From positions 434,001 through 498,000 of the forward strand of contig NZ_JAEHFX010000002.1 of the NCBI RefSeq assembly GCF_016623615.1: 64,000 nucleotides of DNA, in the 5' to 3' direction. Below are positions 16,556 through 25,307 of this stretch, piece after piece; position 1 is the first letter of the stretch; every line of letters starts with the position of its first letter. The position numbers were made by a program, and so were the translations under genes. The notes under the pieces were generated by a model. The model did not search any database, had not been told where the DNA came from, and saw only the letters and a program-made list of their open reading frames with translations. This stretch comes from Adhaeribacter terrigena (GTDB lineage Bacteria; Bacteroidota; Bacteroidia; Cytophagales; Hymenobacteraceae).

Positions 16556-18226
16556 TTAAATTGGCCAAGTATTAAGTGCTAATTCAGCTAAATCTTCCTG
16601 TCTTTTAGTAATAGCTTCAATATTCCAAGTTGCATACTCAGCAATTTCTTTAGTTAATTCGAAAGAAGATTCATTGAACAAATCTTTCTTCACCTCAAAA
16701 GGAGAATTACCCACATCAGCATTAATTTTTGAACTCATTATAGCTAAATTCCCAATTCTATTTAAAAATGCTCTATGAGTTTCTGGATCAATTTCCCATG
16801 AATCATTTAATGTTTTAGGCATTACATGTTCCAAGTTGACAGCTGAAGTATCTGCATTCGGAATAAATTCTGGATGTTCTTCACCTTTTTTCGTTTTTTC
16901 TAAAGCCATTAAATAGTACCTAGATAAATAATGTTTTGAAACCGAAGCATTTTTAAACGCTTCTTTAAATTGAGTGTCGCTAGGAATAACTCTATTGAGT
17001 TTTTCTTTCAATTCATCATTATTTTTTATTTCTCCTGAACTTACTTCTTTAGCTCTTTCACTAAATTGAATTTCTAGAGCACCACCTCCTAAACCTCCAT
17101 AAATCAAAAATCTTACAGAAACAGAAACCAAGAATTTTAATGATTTTTCAACTTCTCTAGCATTAAATTTTGAAAAGATAGACAAAAGTAATGGTCTCAT
17201 TTGTGTCATTCTAAACAGGTTTAATGTAGCCATGTGGTTTTTTGCCGCAAAAGAATAATCATCCCAAAAACTACTATTAGTGTCTATAAGGGCAACATAA
17301 GTCCTTGCAGCTTCCACTAATTGCGTTGAAAAATCAATTGCCCTCTGCTTTGAGGTGATTTTTTCTTTAATTTTATTATAAAGATCCCTTTCTCTTGTAA
17401 GGCCATAATTAGATGACCAAAATTGCCTTAAAAATGTAACAACTAATTCTTCATTTTCTGTATTCTCCAAGAGTGTATACATTTTGGTCCAATTTTCTTG
17501 AACTTCATTAAGCCGGTTATCAGCTTGCCCCAATAGATAGTTTTTTAACAAATCTGAAATAGCAAGTTCTAAACCTCGGTCGTTTAGAGTTTCAAAAATT
17601 GTAAAAGCATTTGCATGGTCAGGTACTTTAACAAGTATAACTTTTATATGCTCATCAATAAAGTCACATAGATCGAGTAATGTTTCTGAAGGATTAGTTG
17701 TAGTAGATATAAAGGATTGAACTTTTCCCTTAGCAATACTGAATGCCCGTTTAATTTTATCATGGGAAGCTCTAGTAGGCTGTATAGGATTAGGAGGGTT
17801 AAGGATTATTAGGTTGTAAAAAAAGTTATTATCATTGATATTCAATTTTAAATTAGGAATAACTTCTTGGGATCTTCTGTCTCTACTTGAAAGGTATTGA
17901 TTCTGTATGTCTTCAGCCCGATCTTTATCATCTGTAGAGAAAAAATAATCTCTTATTGCAGCTAATAAAATTGTAATGGTAGCTAATCGCTGTTGACCAT
18001 CAACAACTTCATCCCTTTCTTGACCTGAGGAAATAACAATTGAGCCTATAAAATATTCATCTTCAGAATTTCTAATAGACGTCAATAAATCATCGTACAA
18101 GTCATTAACATGAGAATCTTCCCAAGCGTACGATCTTTGGTTTAATGGAACTGCAAGTTTATTATCGGAAATTGTATGACCGATGCCATCTAGATCAATA
18201 GTAAGTTTACTTATTTCTCGTGCCAA
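16556..18226 (-). CDS. DUF262/DUF1524 protein, GmrSD-type restriction enzyme
   Basis: A 556-residue single-chain protein combining DUF262 and DUF1524, as in GmrSD type IV restriction enzymes that attack modified phage DNA. The N-terminal DUF262 ParB-like motif is VVDGQQRL (residues about 75-81, DGQQR being the nucleotide site), with YFIGSIVI before it. The C-terminal DUF1524 His-Me nuclease motif is LEHVMPK (His467), followed by RIGNLAIM and a conserved Asn. Both catalytic sets are intact. It is clearly A+T-richer than flanking genes and has no companion modification gene, suggesting lateral gain as a solitary defence gene. Biological target is inferred from family only. Confidence 0.85.
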   Translation of the reverse strand: MAREISKLTIDLDGIGHTISDNKLAVPLNQRSYAWEDSHVNDLYDDLLTSIRNSEDEYFIGSIVISSGQERDEVVDGQQRLATITILLAAIRDYFFSTDDKDRAEDIQNQYLSSRDRRSQEVIPNLKLNINDNNFFYNLIILNPPNPIQPTRASHDKIKRAFSIAKGKVQSFISTTTNPSETLLDLCDFIDEHIKVILVKVPDHANAFTIFETLNDRGLELAISDLLKNYLLGQADNRLNEVQENWTKMYTLLENTENEELVVTFLRQFWSSNYGLTRERDLYNKIKEKITSKQRAIDFSTQLVEAARTYVALIDTNSSFWDDYSFAAKNHMATLNLFRMTQMRPLLLSIFSKFNAREVEKSLKFLVSVSVRFLIYGGLGGGALEIQFSERAKEVSSGEIKNNDELKEKLNRVIPSDTQFKEAFKNASVSKHYLSRYYLMALEKTKKGEEHPEFIPNADTSAVNLEHVMPKTLNDSWEIDPETHRAFLNRIGNLAIMSSKINADVGNSPFEVKKDLFNESSFELTKEIAEYATWNIEAITKRQEDLAELALNTWPI

Positions 18227-18287
18227 AATAGTTTTTCCTTTTTAAGTTTATTTATTTAACAAGTAATAACTTATAATTTATTATTAC

Positions 18288-19643
18288 CTACCCCCGCTGC
18301 TTATACCCACTCCAACCATAATACAGCAAATACAAATAGCAAAGCGCCGGCACCAGGTAAGCAAACTGAATGTGCGATGCATCGGAGATCAAACCCATCA
18401 GCGGCGGAATTAACGCGCCACCCACAATCGCCATGATCAGGTAAGAAGAGCCTTGTTTGGTGTAAATGCCCAGGCCTTTAATAGCCAGCGGGAAAATGAT
18501 CGGCCACATTACGGAGTTACAAACGCCTACCAGCACCATCAGCCACAAAGCCGTTTCGCCGGTTAAGGCTACCGAGGCTATTACCAGCAGCATGGCTACC
18601 GCACAAACAATGCGTAGGGCTTTGGCGTCGTTGATTTTGGTCAGCCACGGAATCCCGATGAACCTTCCGATCATGGAACCGCCCCAGTAGCAGGCCACGA
18701 ATTTCGAACCGATCTGCTCCGTGAAACCGCCCAGGCTGGAAGACTGCCCCAGCGAGAAAAGCCAGCTGCTGAAACTGCTCAGGTCGGTAATGTGCAGGTC
18801 CTGGCCGTAGCGGATAATGAACGAACCCACGCCCACTTCCGCGCCCACGTACACAAAGATCGCCCCGATGCCCAGCACCAGATGGCGGAATTGCAGCGCG
18901 CTGGTTTTGTCCGAAGCGGCTTCTACGGGCGTATGTTCATCCTGCAAACTTTCGATGTTCGGCATTTTGGTTGCCTTGGCAATAAAGGCCAGCACCAGCA
19001 GCACCGCCCCGATAATGGCATAAGGCAAAATCACCAATCCGGCTTCGGCATTCAGGAAATTCTCTTTTTGCGCCGCCGGCATGTTGGCCAGTTGTTCGGC
19101 CGTATAATCTACCCCGCTCAAAAGCAGCATCCCGCCAATGATCGGGCTCAGCGTACCAGCCAGGGAATTGAAAGCGCCCATCAAACTCAATCGGCTGGCT
19201 GCTTTATGCGCCGGTCCCAGCACCGAAACGTACGGATTAGCCGCCACCTGCAACAAGGTCACGCCGGAAGCCAAAACCGCCAAAGCCAGTAAAAAGAAAG
19301 GGTACTGCCGCGTCATGGCTGCCGGTAAAAACAGGAACGCCCCCATGGCACAGATCCCCAAACCCAGCACAATACCGTTTTTATACCCGATCCGGTTCAG
19401 GATATTACCCGCCGGAATCGACATCAGGAAATAAGCCCCGAAAAACGCAAACTGTACCAGGCTCGACTGAAAATCGGTCAGTTCGCAGGCCCGTTTCAGG
19501 TGCGGGATCAGGATGTCGTTCATGTTCGTAACGAAACCGAACGTAAAGAAAAGCGCGATCACGATCATCAGCGGCCCGGTATAATTCCGGATAACCGCCT
19601 GGTTTGCCGTGGCTTGATTGGAAGTGGAAACAGGTGCTGCCAT
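18288..19643 (-). CDS. FucP-type sugar:proton symporter (MFS)
   Basis: A 451-residue major facilitator protein with about 12 membrane helices. The start of the transporter core, IVIALFFTFGFVTNMNDILI, and the LVQFAFFGAYFLMSIPAG segment are typical of the FucP/GluP branch, which takes up L-fucose, glucose or galactose with protons. The C-terminal half ends with YLVPALCYLYLLYYGWSGY. Sugar specificity cannot be deduced. It has no sugar catabolic neighbour here. Its G+C content matches the chromosome average, in contrast to the restriction gene just downstream (62 bp). Confidence 0.85.
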   Translation of the reverse strand: MAAPVSTSNQATANQAVIRNYTGPLMIVIALFFTFGFVTNMNDILIPHLKRACELTDFQSSLVQFAFFGAYFLMSIPAGNILNRIGYKNGIVLGLGICAMGAFLFLPAAMTRQYPFFLLALAVLASGVTLLQVAANPYVSVLGPAHKAASRLSLMGAFNSLAGTLSPIIGGMLLLSGVDYTAEQLANMPAAQKENFLNAEAGLVILPYAIIGAVLLVLAFIAKATKMPNIESLQDEHTPVEAASDKTSALQFRHLVLGIGAIFVYVGAEVGVGSFIIRYGQDLHITDLSSFSSWLFSLGQSSSLGGFTEQIGSKFVACYWGGSMIGRFIGIPWLTKINDAKALRIVCAVAMLLVIASVALTGETALWLMVLVGVCNSVMWPIIFPLAIKGLGIYTKQGSSYLIMAIVGGALIPPLMGLISDASHIQFAYLVPALCYLYLLYYGWSGYKQRG

Positions 19644-19742
19644 AAAAGGAAAAACGGTATGAGTTTAGCCTTTAAAAGTAATGAAAATGTCTGAATTTGG
19701 ATTCGTCAGATTTCGGGATTTAAGGATTGTTTTGGTAGCGTT

Positions 19743-19772
19743 GGGTTTTTCTTGCTAAAAGCATAGCGTTTT
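19743..19772 (-). repeat. 30-bp CGSTA element
   Basis: Minus-strand core AAAACGCTATGCTTTT; distal tract AAAAACCC. Confidence 0.65.
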
Positions 19773-20060
19773 ACCCCACCTAAATCCTCCCTAAGCCAAG
19801 AGTGATTTTTCTGCACGGGTTTTTAAAGGGAAATTGATTGCGTTTTTAAAGTCCCCTTTGGAGGGGGTAGGGGGAGGAGTTTTTCTTCACATTTACTTAC
19901 TGCTGTTGAGAGATTTCAGCCTTCGAAAGTCAACCACCCCCAAACCTCTCCTTGAAAAGGAGGGGAGTTTTTTCGTCGGCTAAAGCAGACGGCAATGAAA
20001 CTGTCTGAACACGATTTTCAGGATTTTAGTGATTTACACGATTTCTGAATTTCAGAAAGG

Positions 20061-20090
20061 AAAACGCTATGCTTTTAAGCCCAAAAAGTC
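20061..20090 (+). repeat. 30-bp CGSTA element, near-consensus copy
   Basis: AAAACGCTATGCTTTT, AAGCCC, AAAAAGTC: an exact fit to the consensus. Confidence 0.8.
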
Positions 20091-20355
20091 AAAAAGAAGC
20101 AGGAACCAAAAGCTCCCCGTCTTAGCAAGGAGGGCTGGACGTGGTTGGTTTCAAAGTGAGAAATTTTAAACTAAGCTACAAATAGCTACTAAACCCTGAA
20201 TCACCCTTTCAAAATCAATCCTGTATTTCCTTTAAATCCCAAAAATCGTGTTCAGACAACAAGTCCCATAATCCCATAATCTGACGAATCCCAATTCAGA
20301 CAAGTAATTCTGCCAAATTTTCGCAACTTTACAATCCCAAAAAACCAACCCGCTT

Positions 20356-21528
20356 ATGAAACCTGCCGCTTCCAAAACTTTTCAAATGACCGCCACCACC
20401 CAATTCGGGCTAGAAGAAATTCTGGCAGAAGAACTTTACCAGTTAGGCGCTAAAAATATTGAAGTAGGCAGCCGCGCGGTGCGTTTTATGGGCGACAACA
20501 AACTGATGTACGAAGCCAATTTGTGGTGCCGTACGGCGGTTCGAATTCTAAAACCCTTCGCCAATTTCCCGGCCCGCGACGAAAAAGATTTATACAAACA
20601 GGTTCAGAAAATTGACTGGAGCGAATACCTGGACGTGGACAGCACCTTTGCCATCAGTTCGGTGGTAAACCAAAGCACGTTTGAGCATTCGCTGTTCGTT
20701 TCGCAGCTTACCAAAGACGCCATTGCCGACCAGTTCCGCGATAAATTCGGCAAACGCCCTTCCGTAGACCTCGATGCCCCGGACGTACGCATTAACCTGC
20801 ACATGCTCGAAAACCGGGTGAACCTGTCGTTGGATGCCTCCGGCGATTCGCTGCACAAACGCGGTTACCGCCTGCAAACCAACGTGGCGCCGCTAAACGA
20901 AATTCTGGCGGCCGGCCTGATCCTGCTGACCGGTTGGGATAAAAAAACGCCTTTATACGACCCGATGTGCGGTTCCGGCACCATCCTGACCGAGGCCGCG
21001 ATGATCGCGCACAACGTAGCGCCCGGTTTGTACCGCCGCGATTTCGGTTTCACACACTGGAAAGATTTCGACGAAGAACTTTTCAAGCAGGTAATTAAAG
21101 ACGCCCGTGCCCAGGAAGACCCGGACAACGACGTGTTAATTGCCGGCTCCGACATCGACCGCGATTACGTGGAAGCCGCCCGCAAAAACATTTCCAGCGC
21201 CGAGCTCGACGATTACGTTCGGGTAAGGGTGGCTGACTTTAAAGAAACCCAGAAGCCCGCCGAAAAAGGCATCCTGATCGTGAACCCGCCCTACAACGAA
21301 CGCCTGGTAAACGAAAACATCAACAACCTCTACAAAATGATCGGCGACACGCTCAAAACCAATTATCAGGATTGGGACGCCTACGTGTTCACCGGAAACC
21401 TGGAAGCCGCCAAAAACATCGGCCTCAAAACCTCCCGCCGCATCCCGCTTTTCAACGGTTCTATCGATAGCCGTTTACTGAAATATGAGTTGTATAGAGG
21501 AAGTAAGAAGGAGAAAGGGGAGCGGTAA
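20356..21528 (+). CDS. THUMP-domain class I rRNA methyltransferase (RlmL N-type)
   Basis: A 390-residue SAM-dependent RNA methyltransferase like the RlmL/YcbY N-terminal part, which makes m2G in 23S rRNA. A THUMP RNA-binding domain spans about residues 10-160. SAM motif I is DPMCGSGTILTEAAM (about 203-217). The catalytic NPPY motif is at about 310, in IVNPPYNERL, as required for exocyclic amine methylation. The C-terminus is short with no RlmK domain, as usual outside gamma-proteobacteria. It is a housekeeping gene with host-like composition, flanked by repeat-rich and A+T-rich accessory DNA. Confidence 0.9.
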   Translation: MKPAASKTFQMTATTQFGLEEILAEELYQLGAKNIEVGSRAVRFMGDNKLMYEANLWCRTAVRILKPFANFPARDEKDLYKQVQKIDWSEYLDVDSTFAISSVVNQSTFEHSLFVSQLTKDAIADQFRDKFGKRPSVDLDAPDVRINLHMLENRVNLSLDASGDSLHKRGYRLQTNVAPLNEILAAGLILLTGWDKKTPLYDPMCGSGTILTEAAMIAHNVAPGLYRRDFGFTHWKDFDEELFKQVIKDARAQEDPDNDVLIAGSDIDRDYVEAARKNISSAELDDYVRVRVADFKETQKPAEKGILIVNPPYNERLVNENINNLYKMIGDTLKTNYQDWDAYVFTGNLEAAKNIGLKTSRRIPLFNGSIDSRLLKYELYRGSKKEKGER

Positions 21529-21564
21529 GAAAAGAGAGTCCATTAAAATTATTAAGTATATTTT

Positions 21565-22446
21565 ATGGCTAAACCATTAGAAAAAATATCGAAAGAATAT
21601 CCAAATCGTGGTCCACTTAGTCAATTCCGATTTGAAAAATCAATATCATTTAATTGCCTTAGATGTGGTGAAGCTAAGACTTCTAAACTAATTACGATTT
21701 ATAGTAATGATTGGGAAAAGAAACTTTGTAATGGTTGCTATGGAAATCTGCTTTCAATTTATGATATAAAGGGAGGGCAGTTAAGATTAGATGAAAAAGC
21801 TGAACAGTTATTAGGGCTATTAGAGAAATATGTTGATTCAAATAAAGTTAGAGAAAAAGTAAAAAAGCTTAATATTGCTAATAATAAATCAAGTTTTTTA
21901 ACCCCTTCTTCTTTAAGGTTTTATGCTACTTCTGAATGCGTTGCTGAAACTTTAACGAAAGATCCAAATTTAGATTGGTCTCCAGCTATTATTGGCTTGT
22001 GTAAAGCTTTTGAATTAGAATTAGTTGAATTATTCATTAATCCATTAAAGGAGCATTGTAAAGCTGTAAAATTTAGCGACCAAGATTTAAGAGATAAGGA
22101 CTTTGGTAAAATTGCAGCTTATTGTTCAGGTAAACCAATGAAATCACCAGAACTTGGTGTAGTAAATCATTTTATTCAAACGGCTGTAAATAGCAACGAT
22201 CGATTCGAGAATAGTAGTTTCCTTCAAGAGGGCTTAAAGGTTTTTATAAATAAATTTCCAAACCACGGATGGTTGATTAATAAAAATGGATTAAATGCCG
22301 GTATAGATAATTTGACAAAAAATTACCGAAATAAAGCCGCACATACTGATGAGCTTAGTAAGCACGAGTATGAAAGTTGTAAAGATTTGGTATTTGGTGA
22401 AAATGGAATAATGTGGAATTTGATTTTAAGTTTAAAAATGTATTAG
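21565..22446 (+). CDS. Zinc-ribbon protein with C-terminal HEPN-like motif
   Basis: A 293-residue protein I do not recognise as a named family. The N-terminus has a four-cysteine zinc ribbon (Cys31, Cys34, Cys55, Cys58). The middle is helical and Lys-rich. Near the C-terminus RNKAAH (Arg255-His260) fits the HEPN Rx4H catalytic signature, including the preferred Asn after Arg, followed by a helix with Glu and Cys. HEPN proteins are often RNases in toxin or phage-defence systems, but also occur as non-catalytic helpers. Composition is strongly A+T-rich. It is followed three bases later by a GIY-YIG nuclease gene, so the pair is almost surely one operon. Confidence 0.6.
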   Translation: MAKPLEKISKEYPNRGPLSQFRFEKSISFNCLRCGEAKTSKLITIYSNDWEKKLCNGCYGNLLSIYDIKGGQLRLDEKAEQLLGLLEKYVDSNKVREKVKKLNIANNKSSFLTPSSLRFYATSECVAETLTKDPNLDWSPAIIGLCKAFELELVELFINPLKEHCKAVKFSDQDLRDKDFGKIAAYCSGKPMKSPELGVVNHFIQTAVNSNDRFENSSFLQEGLKVFINKFPNHGWLINKNGLNAGIDNLTKNYRNKAAHTDELSKHEYESCKDLVFGENGIMWNLILSLKMY

Positions 22447-22449
22447 TAT

Positions 22450-23379
22450 ATGGCAACTTTTGGTAAAAGCGTTAGAATTTATCTTAAAGATGGGACTGTA
22501 ACCGGAATTAAATTTGGTGAAGTTGTTAACCAAACTATACAATCAATTTCGTGCCCACGACTTAGAACGAGTGAACTTTCTAGTTATTCTGAAGCTAAAA
22601 GGCCCGGCGTTTATTTCTTATTTGGGCAAGACGCTGAAACTAATGAGCCAAAAGTTTATATAGGCGAAGCAGAAAATGTTTTTGATAGGCTTCAATCACA
22701 TATTGCAAATAAAGAATTTTGGAATGAGGTTATTCTTTTCGTTAGCAAAGATGAAAACCTTACAAAATCTCACGTAAAATATTTAGAGAGCCGTTTAATT
22801 CAAATAGCTTTAACGACTAAAAGATATAAGGTAGACAATTATAATCAATCACAACTTTCTTCATTACCAGCTGCAGATAGGGATGCAATGGAAGAGTTTT
22901 TGACTTATATCAAATTACTGATTGGGGTACTCGGTCATAAACTGCTTGAAGAAATTACCTTAATTCCTGCCAAAAAGGAAGAACCTTTTCTTATGGTTGA
23001 AGCAGGTAGTGAAAGTGTGAGTTCACCAAAAATGTCTCTTTCTAATTTAGAGTTATTTTTAACAGTTTCTAATTTGAAAGCTAAAGCTTTACAGACAGAG
23101 GAAGGAATAGTCGTATTAGAAGGATCTGAGGCTGCAAAAGAGATTAAAGGTAGTTTATCAAATGGATATAAGGAACAACGTGAAAAATTAATCAATAATG
23201 GTGATTTAAAGTTGGTTGGTGATAAATATATATTTCAAAAAAATATTCTATTTGACACAGCATCTCCTGCTGCATCAGCAGTGGTTGGCTATAGTATTAG
23301 CGGCCCACTAAATTGGAAAGATAGCTCGGGCAAACCTTTAAAAGAAATTGAAAAGTTGAAATTAACTAGTGTTGAATAG
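22450..23379 (+). CDS. GIY-YIG nuclease with C-terminal DUF4357
   Basis: A 309-residue protein. The GIY-YIG core reads PGVYFLFG (residues 52-59) and KVYIGEAENVFDRLQSH (68-84). Arg80 and the metal-binding Glu113 (in KYLESRLIQ) complete the catalytic set, so it should cut DNA in a metal-dependent way. The C-terminal region (about 265-305, SPAASAVVGYSISGPLNWKDSSG) matches DUF4357, often attached to GIY-YIG and restriction-related proteins. It starts three bases after the HEPN-like gene stop. Both genes share low G+C, unlike the upstream methyltransferase, suggesting joint lateral gain. The role is inferred as defence or selfish-element biology. Confidence 0.82.
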   Translation: MATFGKSVRIYLKDGTVTGIKFGEVVNQTIQSISCPRLRTSELSSYSEAKRPGVYFLFGQDAETNEPKVYIGEAENVFDRLQSHIANKEFWNEVILFVSKDENLTKSHVKYLESRLIQIALTTKRYKVDNYNQSQLSSLPAADRDAMEEFLTYIKLLIGVLGHKLLEEITLIPAKKEEPFLMVEAGSESVSSPKMSLSNLELFLTVSNLKAKALQTEEGIVVLEGSEAAKEIKGSLSNGYKEQREKLINNGDLKLVGDKYIFQKNILFDTASPAASAVVGYSISGPLNWKDSSGKPLKEIEKLKLTSVE

Positions 23380-23434
23380 GTTCGTGGTTTAAAAAATATA
23401 TCTTTTTTAATTGTTTTGCAGGAAAACCAGTTAC

Positions 23435-23464
23435 AAAATGCTATACTTTTCTGCCAAAAAGGTC
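23435..23464 (+). repeat. CGSTA element upstream of the hydrolase remnant
   Basis: AAAATGCTATACTTTT, six bases, AAAAAGGTC (third tract shifted one base). It ends 15 bp before the remnant's ATG; a further AAAAAGTC lies at 23469-23476. Confidence 0.6.
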
Positions 23465-23479
23465 AATCAAAAAGTCAGA

Positions 23480-23620
23480 ATGCCCTCCACAAACAATCTC
23501 CACATCACCCTCCACCAAAATTACCCAAACCGCCCCACCATCATCTTCCTGCACGATTCCTTAGGCTGCATCCAGCTCTGGCGAAACTTCCCGGAGAAGC
23601 TCGGTAACCAGACGAGGTAA
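23480..23620 (+). pseudogene. Truncated alpha/beta-hydrolase fragment
   Basis: A 46-codon open frame beginning at ATG 23480. It encodes the first strand and oxyanion region of an alpha/beta hydrolase: RPTIIFLHDSLGCIQLWRNF followed by PEKLG. The family continues with about 200 more residues, including the nucleophile elbow and catalytic His, but here it breaks after Gly and stops at TAA 23618. A CGSTA element begins at the next base, and another lies just upstream, so the remnant is bracketed by two same-orientation copies. Deletion by recombination between repeats, or capture of a start fragment, are both possible. Confidence 0.65.
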
Positions 23621-23650
23621 AAAACGCTATCCTTTTCAACAAAAAAAGTC
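23621..23650 (+). repeat. CGSTA element directly after the remnant's stop
   Basis: AAAACGCTATCCTTTT, CAACAA, AAAAAGTC. It starts immediately after TAA. Confidence 0.8.
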
Positions 23651-23737
23651 AGTTCCCAACCCAGTTCAAAACCTCCGGATAACCTTTTGTAACTAATCAG
23701 GTTTTAGAAATAAAGCCATCCGTTAACAAAAGAAGCT

Positions 23738-24490
23738 ATGCCTGCCAGATTAGTAATGCTGATCGTTTTGCTTTTGGTGACGGGCAAGGCATGGTCGCAA
23801 ATCTCGCAAGCTGATTTCAATTATCCGCCACCCGAAAACCCGGCCAAGCTAAAGAAACTAAGGCTTTGGGCTTCCCACTATTTTGTTCATCAGTTTAAAT
23901 CCGGCGGCAGCGTTCCCCTTGTTTACCGCAATGGCAAACCATCAGGCTTGTTCGCCGAGGCCTGCGATTTTTGCGAAGCTTCCTTACAGGGTACCGCGCA
24001 TATCACCGATGCCGACGGCAACATCCATGTCATGAAATATGCCAGTTCCGGCCGCCGCACGTTTGTCGACTGCCGGAACTGCGAAAAATTTTCCGATAGC
24101 AACCAGGCCACGGTTAAGAATTGGGGAAAGTCCCTTTGGATAAAATCGACAGGCTTTAGCGGCGCTTTAAGAAGGTATAAATTAATTCCCTTCCGGTCCA
24201 TTGCCGTAGACCGGAAAGTAATTCCTTACGGAACCGTAATTTTTATTCCGGAGGCCAAAGGGCAGGAAATCGAATTACCGGACGGCACTAAAATAACCCA
24301 CGACGGCTATTTCTTCGCCGCCGACAACGGCGGATTAGTGAATAACAATCACATCGATGTGTTTACCGGAATTTCTACTGCCAACCCGTTTCCCGAGCTT
24401 ATAAAATCGAGCGACAACCATACCTTTGAAGCCTTTGTGGTTACCGAGAAAGCAATCGTAAACTCTCTTAAAGAAGCGCACAAAAAATAA
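23738..24490 (+). CDS. Exported 3D-domain protein
   Basis: A 250-residue protein with a signal peptide (about 1-20, ending AWSQ). The C-terminal half is a 3D domain, the double-psi barrel named after three conserved Asp and found in MltA-like lytic transglycosylases and resuscitation factors. Visible elements are FRSIAVDRKVIPYGTVIFIP, GYFFAADNGG and NHIDVFTG, containing the Asp residues. A cysteine-rich stretch (CDFC, CRNC) lies in the middle and may form disulfides. A role in cell wall turnover is likely from the domain, but the substrate has not been shown for this subgroup. No operon partner. Confidence 0.82.
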   Translation: MPARLVMLIVLLLVTGKAWSQISQADFNYPPPENPAKLKKLRLWASHYFVHQFKSGGSVPLVYRNGKPSGLFAEACDFCEASLQGTAHITDADGNIHVMKYASSGRRTFVDCRNCEKFSDSNQATVKNWGKSLWIKSTGFSGALRRYKLIPFRSIAVDRKVIPYGTVIFIPEAKGQEIELPDGTKITHDGYFFAADNGGLVNNNHIDVFTGISTANPFPELIKSSDNHTFEAFVVTEKAIVNSLKEAHKK

Positions 24491-24568
24491 AGTTGGTTTA
24501 TTTAAAAAAGGCGTTCCGAACTGTAAAATTCTACTCAAAAAATACCACGAAGAAGCAATGCAAGCTGC

Positions 24569-24598
24569 AAAACGCTATGCTTTTTTCTTGTAAAAGTC
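24569..24598 (+). repeat. 30-bp CGSTA element
   Basis: AAAACGCTATGCTTTT, TTCTTG, TAAAAGTC. It lies in the convergent gap between the 3D-domain gene and the small membrane protein gene. Confidence 0.75.
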
Positions 24599-24627
24599 AG
24601 GTGAAAACTGAATCCCAAAAAGCTTTT

Positions 24628-24897
24628 CTACAGGTCATCGATTATATCCCCAAGGTCGCTAACGCCCAGCGTGAACCAGATAATTACGAAGCCTAAAATA
24701 ACTTTAAACACCATCGGAACCGGACGGCCAAAGATCTTCATGCTTAAGGCATCGGCGGGCGGAAAGTAAAGCGCAGAAAGCAGCAGGAAAACAATGCCCG
24801 GAACGGGGTGCACCAGCAGCAAATTCGAAACGCCAATGGTAAAAACCACCAGCCCGATAAGCCAGCTGAACAACGGCGACAGATCTATATCTCTCAT
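24628..24897 (-). CDS. Small membrane protein, unknown function
   Basis: An 89-residue hydrophobic protein with about three membrane helices (PLFSWLIGLVVFTIGVSNLL, VPGIVFLLLSALYF and MVFKVILGFVIIWFTLG) and an acidic C-terminus. It begins 11 bp after the stop of the upstream small membrane gene on the same strand, so it is part of a row of four such genes (24628-25955). No recognised domain. Confidence 0.65.
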   Translation of the reverse strand: MRDIDLSPLFSWLIGLVVFTIGVSNLLLVHPVPGIVFLLLSALYFPPADALSMKIFGRPVPMVFKVILGFVIIWFTLGVSDLGDIIDDL

Positions 24898-24908
24898 GGC
24901 TACGCTGC

Positions 24909-25199
24909 TTAACTACCCGCAAAAGGCGACCCGAAAATGCCTACCGCCAGTTCCGCCCAGATCAGGAAAAGCGCCGCCAGAATAGATAAAATCAGGATGA
25001 ACCGGTTCACCGGGTTTTGGATCTTCCGGAACGCCAATTCGCATAAAAGCCCCGTGCCGGTCAGTAAAATGCCCATTATTATAAAATCCCCGGGGCTCCA
25101 GTCTACTTCATCGGTAAACTGCATGGCAATTAAGGGAATGCTCAGGATCAGGGCTACCGTAATTAAAATGGCAGAAATTCTTTTGTTTAGCATGATCAT
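24909..25199 (-). CDS. Small membrane protein, paralogue of the product at 25308
   Basis: A 96-residue protein with three predicted membrane helices. The stretch GTGLLCELAFRKIQNPVNRF closely parallels FLCELVFRKVKNKTNR in the gene at 25308, showing that the two are related by duplication. The conserved CELxFRKxxNxxNR loop between helices is probably functional. Met3 (25193) is a possible alternative start. Function unknown. Confidence 0.65.
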   Translation of the reverse strand: MIMLNKRISAILITVALILSIPLIAMQFTDEVDWSPGDFIIMGILLTGTGLLCELAFRKIQNPVNRFILILSILAALFLIWAELAVGIFGSPFAGS

Positions 25200-25307
25200 C
25201 GTAAATAGTTTTTAAAATGGTTGACTGAATGAATTGTTAAGTTTCTTATTAACCTCCTTGTATATATAGCAAGGCCAGAGATTTTCCAATTGCCTGGTCG
25301 TTTTGCT

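Larger units (their letters stand above)
19689..20301. repeat. Nested inverted repeats between the transporter and methyltransferase genes
   Basis: This 712-bp gene-free gap holds two nested inverted pairs. The outer arms are 19689-19709 and 20281-20301 (20 of 21 matching); the inner arms are 20003-20026 and 20234-20257 (22 of 24 matching, GTCTGAACACGATTT). Between them are three G/C-rich palindromic motifs at 19851-19879, 19930-19971 and 20110-20152 (types CCCCTTTGGAGGGGG and CTCCTTGAAAAGGAGGGG) and two CGSTA elements. No coding sequence was recognised. Confidence 0.7.

Noticed and set aside
19644-20355. Search for a CRISPR array in the repeat-rich gap
   Set aside because: Repeats are inverted and irregularly spaced, with no equal-length spacers; no cas gene nearby.
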